Assembly (NCBI GenBank): GCA_037045265.1
Contig: JBAOHV010000016.1
Span: forward strand, 62,001 to 126,000
Direction: 5' to 3'
Length of the DNA: 64,000 bases
Source of the DNA: JBAOHV01 sp037045265
GTDB taxonomy: Bacteria; Actinomycetota; Acidimicrobiia; Acidimicrobiales; Microtrichaceae
A program made the position numbers and the translations under genes. The notes under the pieces are model-generated. The model was not told where the DNA came from, made no database searches, and saw only the letters and a program-made list of their open reading frames with translations. Positions 1 through 7,077 of this stretch are shown one piece after another (the first letter of the stretch is position 1; each line of letters begins with the position of its first letter).

Positions 1-155
1 CCGGGCCCGTCACCGAAGAGGAACCCCTCCTCCCGCAGCTCTGCTGTCTCGACGCGCTCGGCCCGGGCCGGCTCGCTGCCGGGGCGCTCTGTGTCGGAGC
101 AACCGACCAGCAGCACCGCCGCCACCGTGCCCAACAACCACCGATGCTTCCTCAC
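1..155 (-). CDS. Lipoprotein, N-terminal part only
   Basis: The gene runs off the left edge, so only about 51 residues are visible. From a GTG at 155 the protein begins VRKHRWLLGTVAAVLLVGCS: two basic residues, a hydrophobic stretch and a lipobox (LVGC), followed by a polar Glu/Arg-rich linker. This is a type II signal peptide, so the product should be anchored to the outer face of the membrane. Its function cannot be told from this fragment. CACGAT lies 6 bases upstream of the GTG, a weak match to the leaderless pattern seen elsewhere in the window. Confidence 0.6.
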   Translation of the reverse strand, partial: MRKHRWLLGTVAAVLLVGCSDTERPGSEPARAERVETAELREEGFLFGDGP

Positions 156-597
156 CAGACCATCGTGGCCCACGCCTCGACCGAATCCTCCCCGCACGCC
201 CCTCCCCCTCTCCGAAACAGAGTCGGACCGCTCCGAACACGACACGATGATCGGGCTCCTGAAGTAGCAGGGCTGGCGCCCCATAGGTGCCGGTAGGGGG
301 CGGTCCGAGCGACCTAGGAAGGTCACCGGCAGCGAGGGTTCCCGTCTACGTGGTCAGGGCTGACCACGCTGTCGCCCGGACGTTTGGTCAGGGCTGACCA
401 CGCTCGGCTCACGTTCGTCGCGAGCACCCGCGCGCCTGAGGCCACCGCTGTTCGCCGGGCCCGCTCTCGCTCCCCTCCTGGCGGCCCCGCAGGCAGCGAC
501 GGTGCCGAGTCGCCTCGTCAGTCCTCGATGACCGCAGGTCCGCGCCTGGCCCCGCTTCGCCTCGATGCTGCGGTGTCGCGTTCCGACTGCGAGACCT
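156..597. other. Stretch without a recognisable gene
   Basis: About 440 bases between the lipoprotein start and the first copy of the hairpin repeat. Open frames exist on both strands, but their translations are Arg/Pro/Ser-rich and look like high-GC noise. The only structure I see is a pair of short palindromic repeats at 350-404, described separately. Confidence 0.5.
350..404. repeat. Two direct copies of a palindromic 20-mer
   Basis: TGGTCAGGGCTGACCACGCT occurs at 351-370 and again, identical, at 385-404 (period 34). Each copy holds an inverted repeat with 7-8 base arms (GTGGTCAG/CTGACCAC) around GG. The first ten bases, GTGGTCAGGG, also open the larger repeat at 598-649 and, inverted, the one at 1534-1585. 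It could be a protein-binding site or a worn copy of the same repeat family. Confidence 0.7.
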
Positions 598-649
598 GAC
601 GTGGTCAGGGATCGGCACAGACTGGCAACGTCCGCAAAGCGGACGTTGC
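598..649 (+). repeat. Left inverted element with hairpin
   Basis: A 31-base block at 598-628 (GACGTGGTCAGGGA, then GGCACAGACTGGCAA after two variable bases) runs into a perfect hairpin with 11-base arms at 625-635 and 639-649 and an AAA loop. The partner at 1534-1585 lies inverted, matches the 31-base block at 29 positions, and carries a hairpin of similar size but different sequence. The two enclose the GNAT and HTH genes. Confidence 0.75.
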
Positions 650-669
650 GAAGCTCTCGTGACATCACC

Positions 670-1047
670 TCAGAGGCCGAGGACGAAGCGAACGTAGGGA
701 TCATCCTCTGGCGGTGACGACTCGTCTGCGTCAGGGAAGACGCTCCGGCTGAACGCAAGCGAGGCAGCGTTCGCCGGGTGGATGAGCCAGCTGACGGACT
801 GCACGCCGTCGGACTGCATCTCTGCGACCACCGCCTCGGCGAGGAGGCGAGCGAGTCCGGTTCGTTGACGGTCATGGCGGACGGCGACGACCATCAGGTA
901 CCGATGCGCTGCGAGCACCCCAGCCCGTTCGTGCTCGACTCGCTCGTGGGCGGCCGCTGCGACGATCTGGCCACCGTCCTCCGCAACCACGACCCGACGA
1001 TCGAAGGTGTGCTCAGCCGGGTCGTCGCTGCCAAGCGATGAGACCAC
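670..1047 (-). CDS. GNAT-family N-acetyltransferase
   Basis: Small protein of 125 residues. The centre (about residues 50-105) has the GNAT core: a beta strand YLMVVAVRHD, an acetyl-CoA binding loop like RQRTGLA (compare Q/RxxGxG/A), and a following helix rich in Ala and Val. It should transfer an acetyl group from acetyl-CoA to an unknown amine. The GTG start lies inside the end of the HTH gene (35-base overlap), so the two are translated together. That pairing, with an autoregulated HTH gene in front, resembles a toxin-antitoxin or self-immunity module, but the toxin role is inference. The stop lies 20 bases from the left hairpin element. Confidence 0.7.
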   Translation of the reverse strand: MVSSLGSDDPAEHTFDRRVVVAEDGGQIVAAAAHERVEHERAGVLAAHRYLMVVAVRHDRQRTGLARLLAEAVVAEMQSDGVQSVSWLIHPANAASLAFSRSVFPDADESSPPEDDPYVRFVLGL

Positions 1048-1459
1048 CGACGATCTCGGTGACTTCGTCGAGCCACGATGTCCCGGATCCTGGGTCGAAC
1101 GATGCCAGAGCGGCGTCGTCGCCCGGAGCGACGTCGCGGAGGATCACGTCGAGGAGCGTTGGATGCGCGTCGCCGGCCTGCTCGGCGTCCACTTCGTTGG
1201 ACGGCGTCGGGGTGGCCGTGACCCGTCGCCCGTTGGCGAGGCTCCGGCGGGGCTCGGCACCCTCGGCGAGCGCCGTCAGGAGCCGCTGCACGGTCGACCA
1301 GCGGGCGTCGAGACGGTCGTTCTCGATCCGTGAGATGTCGGCCTGGGGAACGCCGGACCGCTCGGCGAGCTCCGACTGGGTCCAGCCGAGCTCGATCCGC
1401 CGGGCGCGGATGGACCCGCCGAGTCCGTCGAGCTGTGCGAGTTCGTCCCAAGCGAGCAT
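1013..1459 (-). CDS. XRE-family helix-turn-helix regulator
   Basis: About 148 residues. Residues 15-70 form a Cro/C1-type HTH (SIRARRIELGWTQSELAERS, then VPQADISRIEND), a DNA-binding domain. The C-terminal half is acidic and unassigned; in such pairs it often contacts the partner protein. I take the ATG at 1459 rather than one 9 codons upstream, because TACACT ends 6 bases before it, the leaderless pattern of this genome. A 16-base inverted repeat just upstream (1471-1486) is a likely autoregulatory operator. Overlaps the GNAT gene by 35 bases. Confidence 0.78.
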   Translation of the reverse strand: MLAWDELAQLDGLGGSIRARRIELGWTQSELAERSGVPQADISRIENDRLDARWSTVQRLLTALAEGAEPRRSLANGRRVTATPTPSNEVDAEQAGDAHPTLLDVILRDVAPGDDAALASFDPGSGTSWLDEVTEIVGGLIAWQRRPG

Positions 1460-1465
1460 GCAGCA

Positions 1466-1486
1466 AGTGTATGTGGGATTCCACAT
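1466..1486 (-). promoter_or_regulatory. Leaderless promoter and operator of the HTH gene
   Basis: On the minus strand TACACT (1471 down to 1466) ends 6 bases before the ATG at 1459. Directly upstream, and sharing one base with the hexamer, is an inverted repeat ATGTGG-GATT-CCACAT (1471-1486). A regulator bound there would block RNA polymerase, so autorepression by the HTH protein is the natural guess. Confidence 0.55.
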
Positions 1487-1533
1487 CTCGTCACGCAGTA
1501 TCGGACGTCATCCAACCTCGTCCGCTGACGTCC

Positions 1534-1585
1534 GCAAGTTGCGCATTGCGCAACTTGCCAGTCTGTGCCACTCCCTGACCACGTC
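1534..1585 (-). repeat. Right inverted element with hairpin
   Basis: Inverted partner of the element at 598-649. Its 31-base block lies at 1555-1585 on the minus strand, and its hairpin has 12-base arms at 1534-1545 and 1547-1558 around a single base. The arm sequence (GCAAGTTGCGCA) differs from the left copy (GCAACGTCCGC), but both fold perfectly. This conserves structure over sequence. Confidence 0.75.
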
Positions 1586-1609
1586 CGACACGACCGAGGT
1601 CGACCGCTC

Positions 1610-2218
1610 TCAGCGCCGGGGCGCGTAGTTGAACCAGTCGCCGTCCGAACGGCGACGGGCGTGCACCATGCGAAGCCGCACACGCCACGGGATGCGCCGA
1701 CGCGACGCACGGGCACGATCGAGGTTGCGACGGTCGACCAGGCACTCGGCGGCATCGAACGCCTCCACCGTCGGACTCCGCCTGCCCCGCCACACGACGA
1801 TTGCGAAGCCGGTGGGCGACACCGGCCGATCTGTTCCTCGCCAGCGGAGCGTCTCGACCTCGGGTCCGACTCGGATGACGGCGTCGTGGATGGCGCGACG
1901 TTGGCGGCCCCCGATCGAGCCCGCCATCTCGATGGTGATCGACCCAGAGTTCACGGTCGAACGGTCCTCCATCCGGGGGTGGTCGCTGCCCGAACCGGCG
2001 GAGCCCATCGAGACCCACGTCCCACCGTCACGCCGGAACGCATGTGCGACGACCGAGCTGCCACGTCGCTTCCCACGCGTCGCCTCCAGCACGGCAGCGA
2101 CGTCGCCGTCACGATCGACGGCGAGGATCTTGTGGCGCTGCCGCCGGCTGGGAGCTCGATCGTCGAGCACGCCGTGCTCGATGGCGCGGATGCATGCTGC
2201 TTCCCGTTCCTCCCACAT
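1610..2218 (-). CDS. Hypothetical protein
   Basis: I do not recognise this protein of about 202 residues. It starts MWEEREAACIRAIEHG and is strongly basic overall, with charged beta-rich stretches in the middle (KILAVDRDGDVAAVLEA) and an Arg-rich C-terminus. No membrane segment or signal peptide is visible. The reading frame stays open upstream to 2575, but the ATG at 2218 is where the composition becomes protein-like; an upstream non-ATG start cannot be excluded. It sits between the HTH/GNAT cassette and the divergent excisionase/recombinase pair, so it may be cargo of the same mobile element. Confidence 0.5.
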   Translation of the reverse strand: MWEEREAACIRAIEHGVLDDRAPSRRQRHKILAVDRDGDVAAVLEATRGKRRGSSVVAHAFRRDGGTWVSMGSAGSGSDHPRMEDRSTVNSGSITIEMAGSIGGRQRRAIHDAVIRVGPEVETLRWRGTDRPVSPTGFAIVVWRGRRSPTVEAFDAAECLVDRRNLDRARASRRRIPWRVRLRMVHARRRSDGDWFNYAPRR

Positions 2219-2317
2219 CCGGGCGAGCGTACGAGCAACCCCGCGCGATGTCCCCCGACTTCCTTCGTCGGCACGGTGGTCGCGGCCAACAACCCGTTGA
2301 CGCGCGCTTAGCAGGGC

Positions 2318-2540
2318 ATGGAACAGCCGTCGCTCTTCGACACCGAACCCCGATCCTCCTGACGATCCCGGAGGCGGCGCGGCATGCTGGCGATCGGGCG
2401 AACGCTGACGTACGAGCTGATCGCCTGCCGGCGAGCTCGAGGTGGTGCACATCAACCGTGCCGCTCGCGTGCCGCTCGACGCAGTGCATGCGTTCGTCGA
2501 GCGGCGACGGGCCGGCGACGATGTCGGCGTCAGCCGGTAG
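2318..2540 (+). CDS. Excisionase-like HTH protein, frameshifted
   Basis: Read across two single-base insertions (near 2382 and 2425) the DNA encodes LLTIPEAARMLAIGRTLTYE, then LIAAGELEVVHINRAARVPL and DAVHAFVERRRAGDD before a TAG at 2538. This is the MerR/excisionase-type winged HTH (HTH_17) commonly found just upstream of actinobacterial integrases. Such proteins direct excision and often repress. The true start is uncertain: an ATG at 2318 lies in another frame. The gene ends 9 bases before the recombinase ATG, so the two form an operon. Both insertions are of the same type as those in essential genes here, so the gene may be intact in the organism. Confidence 0.55.
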
Positions 2541-2549
2541 CGTCCGGCC

Positions 2550-3702
2550 ATGGCGTCGATCCGTCGGCTCAACACCGCCCAGGGTGTCCGCTACGAGGTG
2601 CGGTGGCGACCCGCACCGGGCCAGACCGAGCGCTCCCGGCGCTTCGACTCGCTGGAGCGTGCGAAGGCGTTCAAGGCCGCAGACCGAGGCCGCCCAGAGC
2701 CGCGGCATCGCATACGACCCGACCGGAGGCCGCATCCCGTTCCGCCGCTACGCCGAGCAGTGGCTCGAGGGTCGATCGCTCGCCCCCACGACCCGGGACA
2801 ACTACGCCGAGACGCTCGAACGCCACGTGTACCCCACCTTCGGCGCCACCCCGATCGGCCGGCTCACCCCCGACGAGGTCCGACGTTGGCACCGTCCACT
2901 GCGCGAACGCATCCCCTCGACCGCCTCACGGGCGTACCGGATCATGCACGCCATCCTCGCCACCGCCGTCGAGGACGACCTGATCCCCCGCAACCCGTGC
3001 CGCATCAAGGGCGCCGGATCCGACCCGCACACCGAGCGCCCGTTCGTGCCCGCCGAGGTCGTCCTGGCGCTCGCCGACATCGCCCACGCCCGGATCCGTC
3101 CGATGATCCTCGTCGCCGGCTTCGCCGGCCTGCGCTACGGCGAGCTGCGGGCCCTCCGGCTGCGCAGCTACGACCGTCTGCACGGCACCCTGACCGTGCG
3201 CGAGTCGATCGACAAGCGCTCCCGCCGCAAGACCACCAAGACCGATTCGAGCCAGCGCACGGTCACGCTCCCCCGCTTCGTGCTCGACGCCATCGACGCC
3301 CACCTCGACCACCTTCGTCAGCGGCGACCCCGACGATCCGCTGTTCCCCGGCGAAGCCGGCGGCATCATCAGCGATGGCTGGTTCCAACGCGAGTGGCGA
3401 GCAGCCCGGGCGGCGCTCGGCCTGAACGAGGTGCACTTCCACGATCTGCGCCATGCCGCCGGCACGATCGCCACCCAGCAGGGCGCGACGATGCGAGAGG
3501 TGATGGCCCGCCTCGGCCACTCCACGACGTCGGCCGCGATCCGCTACCAGAAGGCCGCAGCCGACCGCGACCGAGCGCTGGCCGAGCGGCTCGACGACCT
3601 GGTCGACGGGCTGCGGACCTCGGCGAACGCCGACGACAGCGGGCTCCGATCCGGCCGAGCGCCCCGCGGGCGCCGCGGGTTTTTCGTGGGGCGCGCGGTT
3701 GA
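2550..3702 (+). CDS. Tyrosine recombinase (integrase), frameshifted
   Basis: Site-specific recombinase of the phage-integrase family, needed to insert and excise a mobile element. The N-terminus (MASIRRLNTAQGVRYEVRW) is a small arm-binding domain, followed by a SAM-like core-binding domain (RRYAEQWLEG, TRDNYAETLERHVYPTFG) and the catalytic domain with the conserved Arg in GLRYGELRAL, HFHDLRHAAG (HxLRH box), LGHSTTSAAI and the nucleophile in IRYQKA. Frame breaks, each net +1, lie near 2681 and 3312. After the last domain no in-frame stop appears before the terminator hairpin at 3663, so the exact end is unclear; 3702 is the nearest stop in any frame. It lies next to the 3' end of tRNA-Glu, a classic attachment site. 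Confidence 0.8.
3663..3684 (+). terminator. Rho-independent terminator after the integrase
   Basis: Perfect 7-base-pair stem CCCGCGG/CCGCGGG with a GCG loop followed directly by TTTTT. It is on the integrase strand just behind its C-terminal coding region. Confidence 0.75.
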
Positions 3703-3725
3703 CACGTCAGCATCAACCGGCACCC

Positions 3726-3761
3726 GGAAACCGAAGAATCCCCTGCAGTTGCAGGGGATTC
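3726..3761 (-). terminator. Terminator of the tRNA-Gln/tRNA-Glu unit
   Basis: A perfect 12-base-pair inverted repeat (GAATCCCCTGCA at 3736-3747 and its complement at 3750-3761, loop of two bases) lies 8 bases beyond the 3' end of tRNA-Glu on the same strand and is followed by a moderately T-rich stretch (TTCGGTTTCC). Confidence 0.6.
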
Positions 3762-3768
3762 CTTGGAG

Positions 3769-3841
3769 CACCCCCAACGGGATTCGAACCCGTGCCGCCA
3801 CCTTGAGAGGGTGGTGTCCTAGGCCGCTAGACGATGGGGGC
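3769..3841 (-). tRNA. tRNA-Glu (anticodon CTC)
   Basis: Full cloverleaf on the minus strand. The acceptor 5' strand GCCCCCA pairs with TGGGGGT (one G-U pair), the anticodon arm is CCACC-CTCTCAA-GGTGG giving CTC, and the T arm is CGGGTTCGAATCCCG. CCA is not encoded. Reads glutamate GAG codons. Its 3' end faces the integrase, which suggests it may be the attachment site. The closest upstream genes on the strand are tRNA-Gln, the ydcF-like gene and gltX. Confidence 0.93.
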
Positions 3842-3892
3842 TGGTCACGCCGAGATCGCTCCGGAGATCTTGTGGGCCGACTGGGTCGGCGC

Positions 3893-3966
3893 TGGCTCGG
3901 GGGGAGGACTCGAACCCCCAATGTCTGGACCAGAACCAGATGTGTTGCCAATTACACCACCCCCGA
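3893..3966 (-). tRNA. tRNA-Gln (anticodon CTG)
   Basis: Cloverleaf on the minus strand with acceptor TCGGGGG/CCCCCGA, anticodon arm TCTGG-TTCTGGT-CCAGA (CTG) and T arm GGGGGTTCGAGTCCTCC. The discriminator G is followed by an encoded CCA (3893-3895). In organisms lacking glutaminyl-tRNA synthetase this tRNA is charged by GltX with glutamate and then amidated; gltX lies two genes upstream. Confidence 0.92.
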
Positions 3967-4043
3967 AGGTGATGACGCCCAAGGGCGCCGGAGGACTCTA
4001 GCCGACGCGCCGACGACCGCGACAAACCGAAACCACCGCTGCC

Positions 4044-4655
4044 TCAGCGGGTCTGGTTGAACAGCCGGCGGTACCCGATCAGCTCCCCGATGGCCACCCT
4101 ACCCGTCTCCCCCACGAGCTGCGTCAGCGTCGGCTCTGTTGACGTAGGCGCCACGAACGGCTCCATGCCCAGCTCTCGTGCGATCCCCATGACCCGGCGG
4201 TTGTGGTACGGATCGGTCACCAACAGCACTCTCTCGGCACCGTCGCCGCGCAGGACTCGTCGAGTGGCCGCGAGCGACTCGTAGGTGCTCGAACCCTGAT
4301 CGACGATCGTCAGAGCCGACTCCGGCACGCCACGCTCTATCAGGTATCTGAACCCGGCGTACGCCTCGGTGAAGCGGTCTCCCGACTGCTTGGCGCCGGT
4401 CAGGACGATCGTCGGGGCCAGCCCGTCCTGATACAGCTCGAGTGCCCGGTCCAGGCGGTGCGCAAGCGCCGGCGAAGGCGTCCCGTCATACTGAGCTGCA
4501 CCGAGAACGACGATGGCGTCGACCTGCTCACGTTGGTCGAGACGAGACGCGCTCACCACTTGGAACCCGATTGCGAGCACGTAGACAGCCCCGGCCAGCA
4601 TCGCAGCTCCGAAGACGCGGAGCCCCCACCGTCTGCGGTGCGAACGCTCAGCCAC
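4044..4655 (-). CDS. YdcF/SanA-family membrane-anchored protein (DUF218)
   Basis: 203 residues. Residues about 9-32 form one membrane helix (VFGAAMLAGAVYVLAIGFQV) after a basic N-terminus. The rest is the DUF218 fold: VDAIVVLGAAQYDGTPSPAL, then a nucleotide-fold core with TIVLTGAK and ILIVT-like strands (VLLVTDPYHNRR). Family members (YdcF, SanA, ElyC) are linked to envelope integrity or precursor metabolism; the substrate is unknown. The ATG overlaps the gltX stop by 8 bases, so the two are cotranscribed, and the tRNAs follow. Confidence 0.8.
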   Translation of the reverse strand: MAERSHRRRWGLRVFGAAMLAGAVYVLAIGFQVVSASRLDQREQVDAIVVLGAAQYDGTPSPALAHRLDRALELYQDGLAPTIVLTGAKQSGDRFTEAYAGFRYLIERGVPESALTIVDQGSSTYESLAATRRVLRGDGAERVLLVTDPYHNRRVMGIARELGMEPFVAPTSTEPTLTQLVGETGRVAIGELIGYRRLFNQTR

Positions 4656-6006
4656 CTTCGCCGAGTCGCTCCCCCGCTGCGTGCAGCCGTGCGAGCACCT
4701 GCTCGCGGCCCAGAACCACCATCGACTCGAACAGCGGAGGACCGACCGACCGCCCCGTCAGCGCAACACGAACCGGCGCCTGGAACTTGCGCCGGTTGGC
4801 GCCCAGCTCCTCGGCCAGCGCCATGAACCTCTCGTGGATGGACTCGGCATCCCAAGGCCACTCGGCAGCAGCGGCGATCACCGCGTCGAGCCACCCGGCT
4901 GCTTCTGACACCATCGCCTTTTCCCACGCCTTGGGGTCCGTCTCGGGCTCGACGAAGAGGAAGTCGACCTGGGCGGGCACATCCGCCAACGTCTCCAGCC
5001 GCGGCTGCACGGCGGGGAGGATCGATCGGAGTTTCGCGCGGTTTCCCGGGTCGGCATCGAAGGCGGTACCGATCGGCGAGTCGAGCACGTACGGCTGTGA
5101 TCGCGCATCTAGTTCGTCCAACGACAGTCCACGCAGGTGTTCACCGTTGATGGACAGGAGCTTCTTGACGTCGAAGAACGCCGGAGACGGGCTGACGTCT
5201 GCGATGTCGAACATCGGCGGGAACCCGTCGCTCATGCTCAGCGGGTCCAGTCTCACCTCGCGACCGTCGGGCGGCCCCCAGCCCAGCAGCGCCAGGTGGT
5301 TGACCATCGCCGGCGCCAGGAAGCCGCGATCGCGGTAGTCGAGCAGCGACACGTCGTCGCGCCGTTTGGACAGCTTCTTGCGTTGCTCGTTGACGATCAA
5401 CGGCATGTGGGCGAACTTCAGGTCCGCGCGGTCGAGCCCCATGGCGGAACGGAGCAGCAGGTACTTGGGGGTGACGTTGATCAGGTCCTCGCCGCGGATC
5501 ACGTGAGAGATACCCATGTGCGCGTCGTCGCTCGCGTTGGCCAGGAAGAAGGTGGGGGACCCGTCCGAGCGACGGATCACGAAGTCCTCGATGTTGGCGT
5601 GCTCGACCGAGATCTCACCACGGATCAGGTCTTCCCACCCGGTGGATCCCCCGTCCTGGGGCACCCGGAAGCGCACCGCCCCATCGTCGTCGTACGCAGA
5701 GCCGTCGCGCAGCAGCTGCTCGATCGCGTCCTGGTGTGCCTCGTCCCGACTCGATTGGTGGAGCGGTTCCTCGTCCCAGTCCAGCCCGAGCCACTCGAGG
5801 CCCTCGTAGATCACGTCGATCAACTCGGGTAGCGAACGGTCCCTGTCTGTGTCCTCGATCCGCAGAAGGAACTTGCCGCCCATGTGACGCGCTGCCAGCC
5901 AGTTGAAGAGGGCGGCACGGGCACTCCCCAGGTGCAGGTACCCGGTGGGTGACGGGGCGAATCGGACGCGGGCAGAGGGGCTCACGGCGCCGAGCGTAGC
6001 GGTCAT
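4648..6006 (-). CDS. gltX: Glutamyl-tRNA synthetase
   Basis: Class I aminoacyl-tRNA synthetase that joins glutamate to tRNA-Glu (and probably tRNA-Gln). About 452 residues. The signature HIGH-type motif is PSPTGYLHLGSARAALFN near the N-terminus, and the KMSKS-type loop is KKLSKRRDD in the middle. The alpha-helical anticodon-binding domain follows. I chose the ATG at 6006 because it leaves a short lead into RVRFAPSPTG; a GTG at 5985 would also work. No strong ribosome site precedes either. Downstream on the same strand come ydcF-like, tRNA-Gln and tRNA-Glu, so enzyme and substrates are neighbours. Confidence 0.95.
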   Translation of the reverse strand: MTATLGAVSPSARVRFAPSPTGYLHLGSARAALFNWLAARHMGGKFLLRIEDTDRDRSLPELIDVIYEGLEWLGLDWDEEPLHQSSRDEAHQDAIEQLLRDGSAYDDDGAVRFRVPQDGGSTGWEDLIRGEISVEHANIEDFVIRRSDGSPTFFLANASDDAHMGISHVIRGEDLINVTPKYLLLRSAMGLDRADLKFAHMPLIVNEQRKKLSKRRDDVSLLDYRDRGFLAPAMVNHLALLGWGPPDGREVRLDPLSMSDGFPPMFDIADVSPSPAFFDVKKLLSINGEHLRGLSLDELDARSQPYVLDSPIGTAFDADPGNRAKLRSILPAVQPRLETLADVPAQVDFLFVEPETDPKAWEKAMVSEAAGWLDAVIAAAAEWPWDAESIHERFMALAEELGANRRKFQAPVRVALTGRSVGPPLFESMVVLGREQVLARLHAAGERLGEGG

Positions 6007-6049
6007 GGGTGAGCCTGCTCGCTGACCCGGCACCGTCGCAACCACGGCG

Positions 6050-6055
6050 TACGAT
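6050..6055 (+). promoter_or_regulatory. -10 element of the L,D-transpeptidase gene
   Basis: TACGAT lies 38 bases before the ATG at 6094. Unlike most promoters in this window it leaves a short leader with an AAGGAG ribosome site at 6084-6089. No clear -35 is visible. Confidence 0.4.
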
Positions 6056-6093
6056 GGCTGGCCACCGGACGCCGCGCCAGCTCAAGGAGACCG

Positions 6094-7044
6094 ATGGCCG
6101 ACCACGATCTCGGCGGGTTCGACCCGCCGATCGACCAGCCCCCGGCACCTCCACGTCGCCGCCGGAACCTGGTGATCGCCGCGGTCGCACTGCTGGTCCT
6201 GGCCATCGTTGCAGCGATCTCCTGGTGGCCGCCCTCCGACGAGCCGGTGGCAGCGCCCGTCACCACCCGCGCACCCTCGACCACGACCACCAAGGTCAAG
6301 AAGCTCCCCAGCGGCACGGTCGAGATCGCCACCGCCAAGGCCACGGTGACAGAGCTCGACGTGTTCGCAGCCGAGCCACCCGAGTGGGCCACGGCCCCGG
6401 CGGCACACGTTCCCTCCGACGTGCCGGTCCCGCCGCAGTCCCAGCCGACCGCCCCCGACCGCGAACCGCTTCCGGCCAAGGGGGCCCCGATCGTCGGCCG
6501 CTCCGTGACCGAGACCGGCTGGCGGTTCACCAACCCGGGCCCCTACGAACCCGCCCAGCCGTTCACCATGCTGGTCCAGGAACGACGCGGAGAATGGCTG
6601 CGGGTGCACGTACCGGTTCGGCCCAACGGCACCACGGGCTATGTCCGAACTGCCGACGTGGACCTGTCACAGACCCAGCACCGCGTCGAGCTGCACTTGG
6701 GCGAGCGGATGCTGCGGGTGTTCGACGGACCCGACCAGTTCGTCGAGACCAAGGTAGTGATCGGCTCGCCTTTCACGCCGACCCCCACCGGCACGTTCTA
6801 CATAACCGACATCGTCCCCCAGACCAGCCCGTCCTTCGCTCCCTTCGCCCTGGCGACCAACGGGTACAGCGAGGTCATGAACGAGTTCGACACCGGCGTC
6901 CCGGTGGTGGCCCTCCACGGCACCAGTCATCCCGAGCAGGTTGGCGAGGCTCGCTCCAACGGCTGCGTGAGGATCCCCAACGAGATCGTGCAGCAGCTCG
7001 CCGACACTCTCCCCCAGGGAACGCCGGTCTACATATTCCCCTGA
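6094..7044 (+). CDS. L,D-transpeptidase (YkuD domain)
   Basis: 316 residues. A cytoplasmic N-terminus (about 24 residues) is followed by one membrane helix (NLVIAAVALLVLAIVAAISW) and a Thr/Pro-rich linker, so the enzyme faces the cell wall. Residues about 130-190 may be an SH3-like region. The C-terminal YkuD domain carries the active-site pattern HGTSHP...ARSNGCVRIPN with the catalytic Cys in SNGCVR. Such enzymes make 3-3 crosslinks in peptidoglycan or attach proteins to it. It is transcribed divergently from gltX with its own TACGAT promoter and an AAGGAG ribosome site. Confidence 0.9.
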   Translation: MADHDLGGFDPPIDQPPAPPRRRRNLVIAAVALLVLAIVAAISWWPPSDEPVAAPVTTRAPSTTTTKVKKLPSGTVEIATAKATVTELDVFAAEPPEWATAPAAHVPSDVPVPPQSQPTAPDREPLPAKGAPIVGRSVTETGWRFTNPGPYEPAQPFTMLVQERRGEWLRVHVPVRPNGTTGYVRTADVDLSQTQHRVELHLGERMLRVFDGPDQFVETKVVIGSPFTPTPTGTFYITDIVPQTSPSFAPFALATNGYSEVMNEFDTGVPVVALHGTSHPEQVGEARSNGCVRIPNEIVQQLADTLPQGTPVYIFP

Positions 7045-7077
7045 GCGCGAACGCCGCCAGATCCCAGCGAGTCCCGC

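Noticed and set aside
598..1585. Integron attC sites around the HTH/GNAT pair
   Set aside because: The elements are inverted rather than direct, lack the RYYYAAC/GTTRRRY core ends, and no integron integrase is present.
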